A stretch of 8,079 bases of DNA from an uncultured Oscillibacter sp. (GTDB taxonomy: Bacteria; Bacillota; Clostridia; Oscillospirales; Oscillospiraceae): NCBI GenBank assembly GCA_947245315.1, contig CAMXNV010000096.1, positions 1-8,079 of the forward strand. The letters are read 5' to 3'. A program made the translations under genes and the position numbers. Within the stretch, counting starts at the first letter, position 1. Each line of letters begins with the position of its first letter. The notes under the pieces were generated by a model. It did not search any database and was not told the DNA's origin. It was given only the letters and a program-made list of their open reading frames with translations. Below, in pieces: positions 7,201-8,079 of the stretch.

Positions 7201-7811
7201 TGATTCACATTTTCAGGATTTTCTCGAACGAGCGGAACGAGCTGACCTACCGCTTCCGCTTTGGCCAGGTCTCCGCGGAGCCCTGCGCCATCGAAATGGA
7301 CTACGTGGCCCGGCTCCACGACTACGGCAGCGCCCTCAAGCGGGACTACTCCTCTCCCAGCAAGGTCGACTTCGACTCTCTGGTCAGCAAGGCCTTCAAG
7401 CCCAACAAGGACTTTCCCCACCTGCTGGTCCTCCGGAACCCGAAGCCCTTCGAGCGGAGCGGAAATTTCGCCTCCCCCATGGATCACTACATCCGCTGGT
7501 ACATCCTCTCCCCCTTTGACCGGCCCATGACCAGGAAGCTGCGGGACTGGATGAAATCCGGCACGTCTCCCTCCTCCGGGGACCTCCGAACCATCATCCA
7601 GGAATACGCCGCCACCAGCCCCCATATGGAGAAGTGCGTGAACTTCGCCTATAAGCAGTGCGCGGCCCGCCTGGAGGCGAAGCACCTCCCCCTGCCGGAG
7701 GACCTCCTGGAAACGGTGAAGAAGGAATACCGGGACTTCCTCCTGGATTGCTGCCGGATTCTGCTGGAGAACCGGGAACTAATTATCTCCCAATTTTCAA
7801 GCGGCGAGTAG
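4263..7811 (+). CDS. HD phosphohydrolase - Hsp90-type ATPase fusion protein
   Basis: An 1182-aa soluble protein. Start: ATG at 4263 with GAGGAGGG 7 nt upstream; the open frame extends back to 3897, but that part contains the promoter and leader terminator. Residues about 50-260 form an HD domain: H66 in HSRSV, H101-D102 in AYAHDYG, H214 in CEAHG, and D249 in MLRLGDLLDLD, giving a complete H...HD...D metal set. Residues about 370-600 form a GHKL/Hsp90-type ATPase: N-box RELVQNAVDA (E395, N399, D402), G1 DRGIGI (D485), G2 GVFGIGLQSVF (526-536), and QGTNVKI (587-593). YLNIDRDRL (807-815) resembles the Hsp90 middle-domain loop that carries the catalytic arginine, with R812 as the candidate. A charged, possibly coiled helix follows (841-871). 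Residues 880-1182 are unassigned. There are no membrane segments. HD enzymes cleave phosphoesters or nucleotides; the ATPase may sense or clamp a target and gate the HD site. I recall HD-Hsp90 combinations (HD-CE-type) from work on bacterial conflict systems, so a defence role is plausible but unproven. Confidence 0.9.
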   Translation: MPDHDCKANLPLTLEQHFTCLAKHYPDIQDIQNLLSLWHLLRKDLEDRLPYSRGVFAHYSLHDASHSRSVIQAIERFLGEERIRMLSATDTFMLLCCAYAHDYGMAVTYNQIYEVLGKREFLDFLEEQAKSSTAAGEDVQAVKNLLEYVKNKKVTASLQDQYRFIMQAIQMYLRPLHWKGAGDVWRDFQGLLTGRINERFIRGGEGIIDICEAHGQPFERILDLNIRADGIVGDDFHPRFIAAMLRLGDLLDLDNGRFPRWFVSEIGRNQEVIPKLSRLHYKKHEAINHLLITPKRIEVCAACSSREDEYEVAGLVQDWIQMLKQECDNLGLHWSKITQANFGRPPLVTKDDILLDGKLYTAEGHKLQMQMPQERVMKLLEGTNIYRNKYIGIRELVQNAVDASLLQLWYDITHNRYIRLGISKYGHLENGDDDARHFRPGSKKEEMGLLEHNLDVLQELFGSYPITIELVKDLDAGKVFLMVKDRGIGITPQDARYMADIGASKEKNVRIRAILKDMPRWMKPSGVFGIGLQSVFQLTDRIEFYSRRPNEPERKIVFNSYGRNHGRIEVYEITPDQKGIYYDNTPQGTNVKIAIDPERLLSGDREDGAARRTPLLYYDMEFSPGDPLQAVYAELSQAIMDTLRENPYDYFNIYYQPMIRQNEDTPPEKGKKIRLRPSYFSPNKEKTTQQDSTQNARIENSVLPFYSKGAENPAPFSFTLEKAYYMDEDSCRSYQLNIREGAITQEGGVRRFELPSTVRNLYNIQYKFNPISNADFIYPPSVRQLKKGHAGFLRWNIHIMDENPDTYLNIDRDRLREGSIVEEELEQIQRKILLRWCDYLIRWRERREVTRLKEERRDLETLRRQGREQDFETGGPANLFKNRPQLLVSFALLFYQYVPAENFRAFIEPYQSFLEEQELILNKEEFPVQRLWEAGAVFQSEIPLPPRWVEKRGWAPLQSPETESATRMKPDTLARIPHRLIHIFRIFSNERNELTYRFRFGQVSAEPCAIEMDYVARLHDYGSALKRDYSSPSKVDFDSLVSKAFKPNKDFPHLLVLRNPKPFERSGNFASPMDHYIRWYILSPFDRPMTRKLRDWMKSGTSPSSGDLRTIIQEYAATSPHMEKCVNFAYKQCAARLEAKHLPLPEDLLETVKKEYRDFLLDCCRILLENRELIISQFSSGE

Positions 7812-7823
7812 ACGGACCCCCGT

Positions 7824-7911
7824 CCGGCGGAGCGCACGCGCGTTTCCGCCGGGCGGGATTATTTTGCGGTCCGGCGCGGCTTTCCGGGGGTGTCCTATCC
7901 GGGGCTTTTTT
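7824..7911 (+). terminator. Likely terminator region after the HD-Hsp90 gene
   Basis: CCGGCGGA (7824-7831) and TCCGCCGG (7845-7852) form a perfect 8-bp stem with a 13-nt loop, 12 nt after the stop codon. The following sequence reaches ATTATTTT only about 6 nt later, which is not ideal. A second candidate is the T6 run at 7906-7911, preceded only by weak CCGG-type pairing. Together they probably end the transcript, but the exact site is unclear. Confidence 0.45.
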
Positions 7912-7913
7912 CT

Positions 7914-8054
7914 GTAGGGGCGGACCTATGTGTCCGCCCTTCTATAGGGAGCTCCAAGGTTCCGGGGGAACGGAAGGGGGACGGGCCATGGGGGGCCTTT
8001 TACAGGAAGTGCCCAGGTTCCGGGAGAAGGGCGGACACACAGGTCCGCCCCTAC
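7914..8054. repeat. 141-bp MITE-like element with 29-bp terminal inverted repeats
   Basis: The left end (7914-7942, beginning GTAGGGGCGGACC) and the reverse complement of the right end (8026-8054) match at 28 of 29 positions; the only difference is A versus G at the 15th base. Each end is itself a hairpin: GGGCGGAC/GTCCGCCC at 7918-7925 and 7932-7939 on the left. The interior is G-rich, has no convincing gene, and carries GGTTCCGGG twice (7958-7966 and 8017-8025). No target-site duplication is evident at the junctions. It lies directly after the T-run ending the HD-Hsp90 unit. This type of GTAGGGGCGGAC palindrome is, to my recollection, a dispersed repeat in Oscillospiraceae-like genomes; it needs a transposase elsewhere if mobile. 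Confidence 0.75.
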
Positions 8055-8079
8055 GGCCCATCCCCTGATAAAATGCGCA
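8055..8079. other. Right-hand tail, no feature assigned
   Basis: The last 25 bases outside the repeat hold a GATAAAAT that could be part of a promoter for a gene beyond the window, but no -35 or gene is visible to support it. Confidence 0.3.

Noticed and set aside
4260..7685. A 1141-codon open frame on the minus strand opposite the HD-Hsp90 gene
   Set aside because: It is a shadow of G+C-rich codon use: the translation is rich in G, V, L, P and D with no domain motifs, while the plus strand has clear HD and GHKL motifs, a ribosome binding site and a promoter.
7914..8054. CRISPR-like repeat pair
   Set aside because: The two copies are inverted rather than direct, each is palindromic, and there is no regular repeat-spacer series.
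7658..8068. A 136-codon plus-strand frame running across the end of the HD-Hsp90 gene and the repeat
   Set aside because: It overlaps the terminator region and the inverted-repeat element, lacks a ribosome binding site, and gives a P/G/R-rich translation.

Overview
The window reads as chromosomal DNA of a high-G+C, Gram-positive anaerobe of the Clostridia, most likely an Oscillospiraceae-type gut bacterium (Flavonifractor/Lawsonibacter-like). This is inferred from the strong AGGAGG-type ribosome binding sites, the G+C-rich coding style with TATAAT-like promoters, and a GTAGGGGCGGAC-type palindromic repeat at the right end. I recall such repeats from genomes of that group but could not check this.

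Left half, minus strand (about 3456 down to 124): a tightly packed operon read right to left. It begins at a TATAAT -10 box and encodes a 248-aa DUF3100-like membrane protein, a 148-aa small membrane protein, a 252-aa TSUP (TauE/SafE-type) permease whose start overlaps the preceding stop by 11 nt, and a 442-aa TRZ/ATZ-type amidohydrolase with a complete metal site. Gaps are 13 nt or less. The likely theme is movement of a small molecule across the membrane coupled to hydrolytic deamination or dechlorination-type chemistry on a heterocycle; the substrate is unknown. A perfect 15-bp inverted repeat lies between this operon and the first codons of a further minus-strand gene cut by the left edge.

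Centre (3421-3649): a divergent intergenic region with back-to-back promoters. The plus-strand promoter drives a 73-aa protein of unknown function.

Right half, plus strand (4086-7811): a strong promoter (TTGAAA-17-TATACT), a 124-nt structured leader with an intrinsic terminator 21 nt before the start codon and a 13-bp tandem repeat, and then a single very large gene of 1182 aa. This protein joins an N-terminal HD phosphohydrolase domain to an Hsp90-type ATPase (GHKL N-domain plus an Hsp90 middle-domain-like arginine loop) and a C-terminal region I cannot assign. Catalytic residues of both enzymatic domains appear intact. This is the most interesting part of the window: an HD-Hsp90 fusion under apparent leader control, a kind of architecture discussed for prokaryotic conflict/defence systems.

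Right end (7812-8079): a G+C-rich hairpin terminator region, then a 141-bp element with 29-bp terminal inverted repeats (28/29 identical), which looks like a miniature inverted-repeat element. No RNA genes, CRISPR arrays, transposase genes or replication origins were seen.
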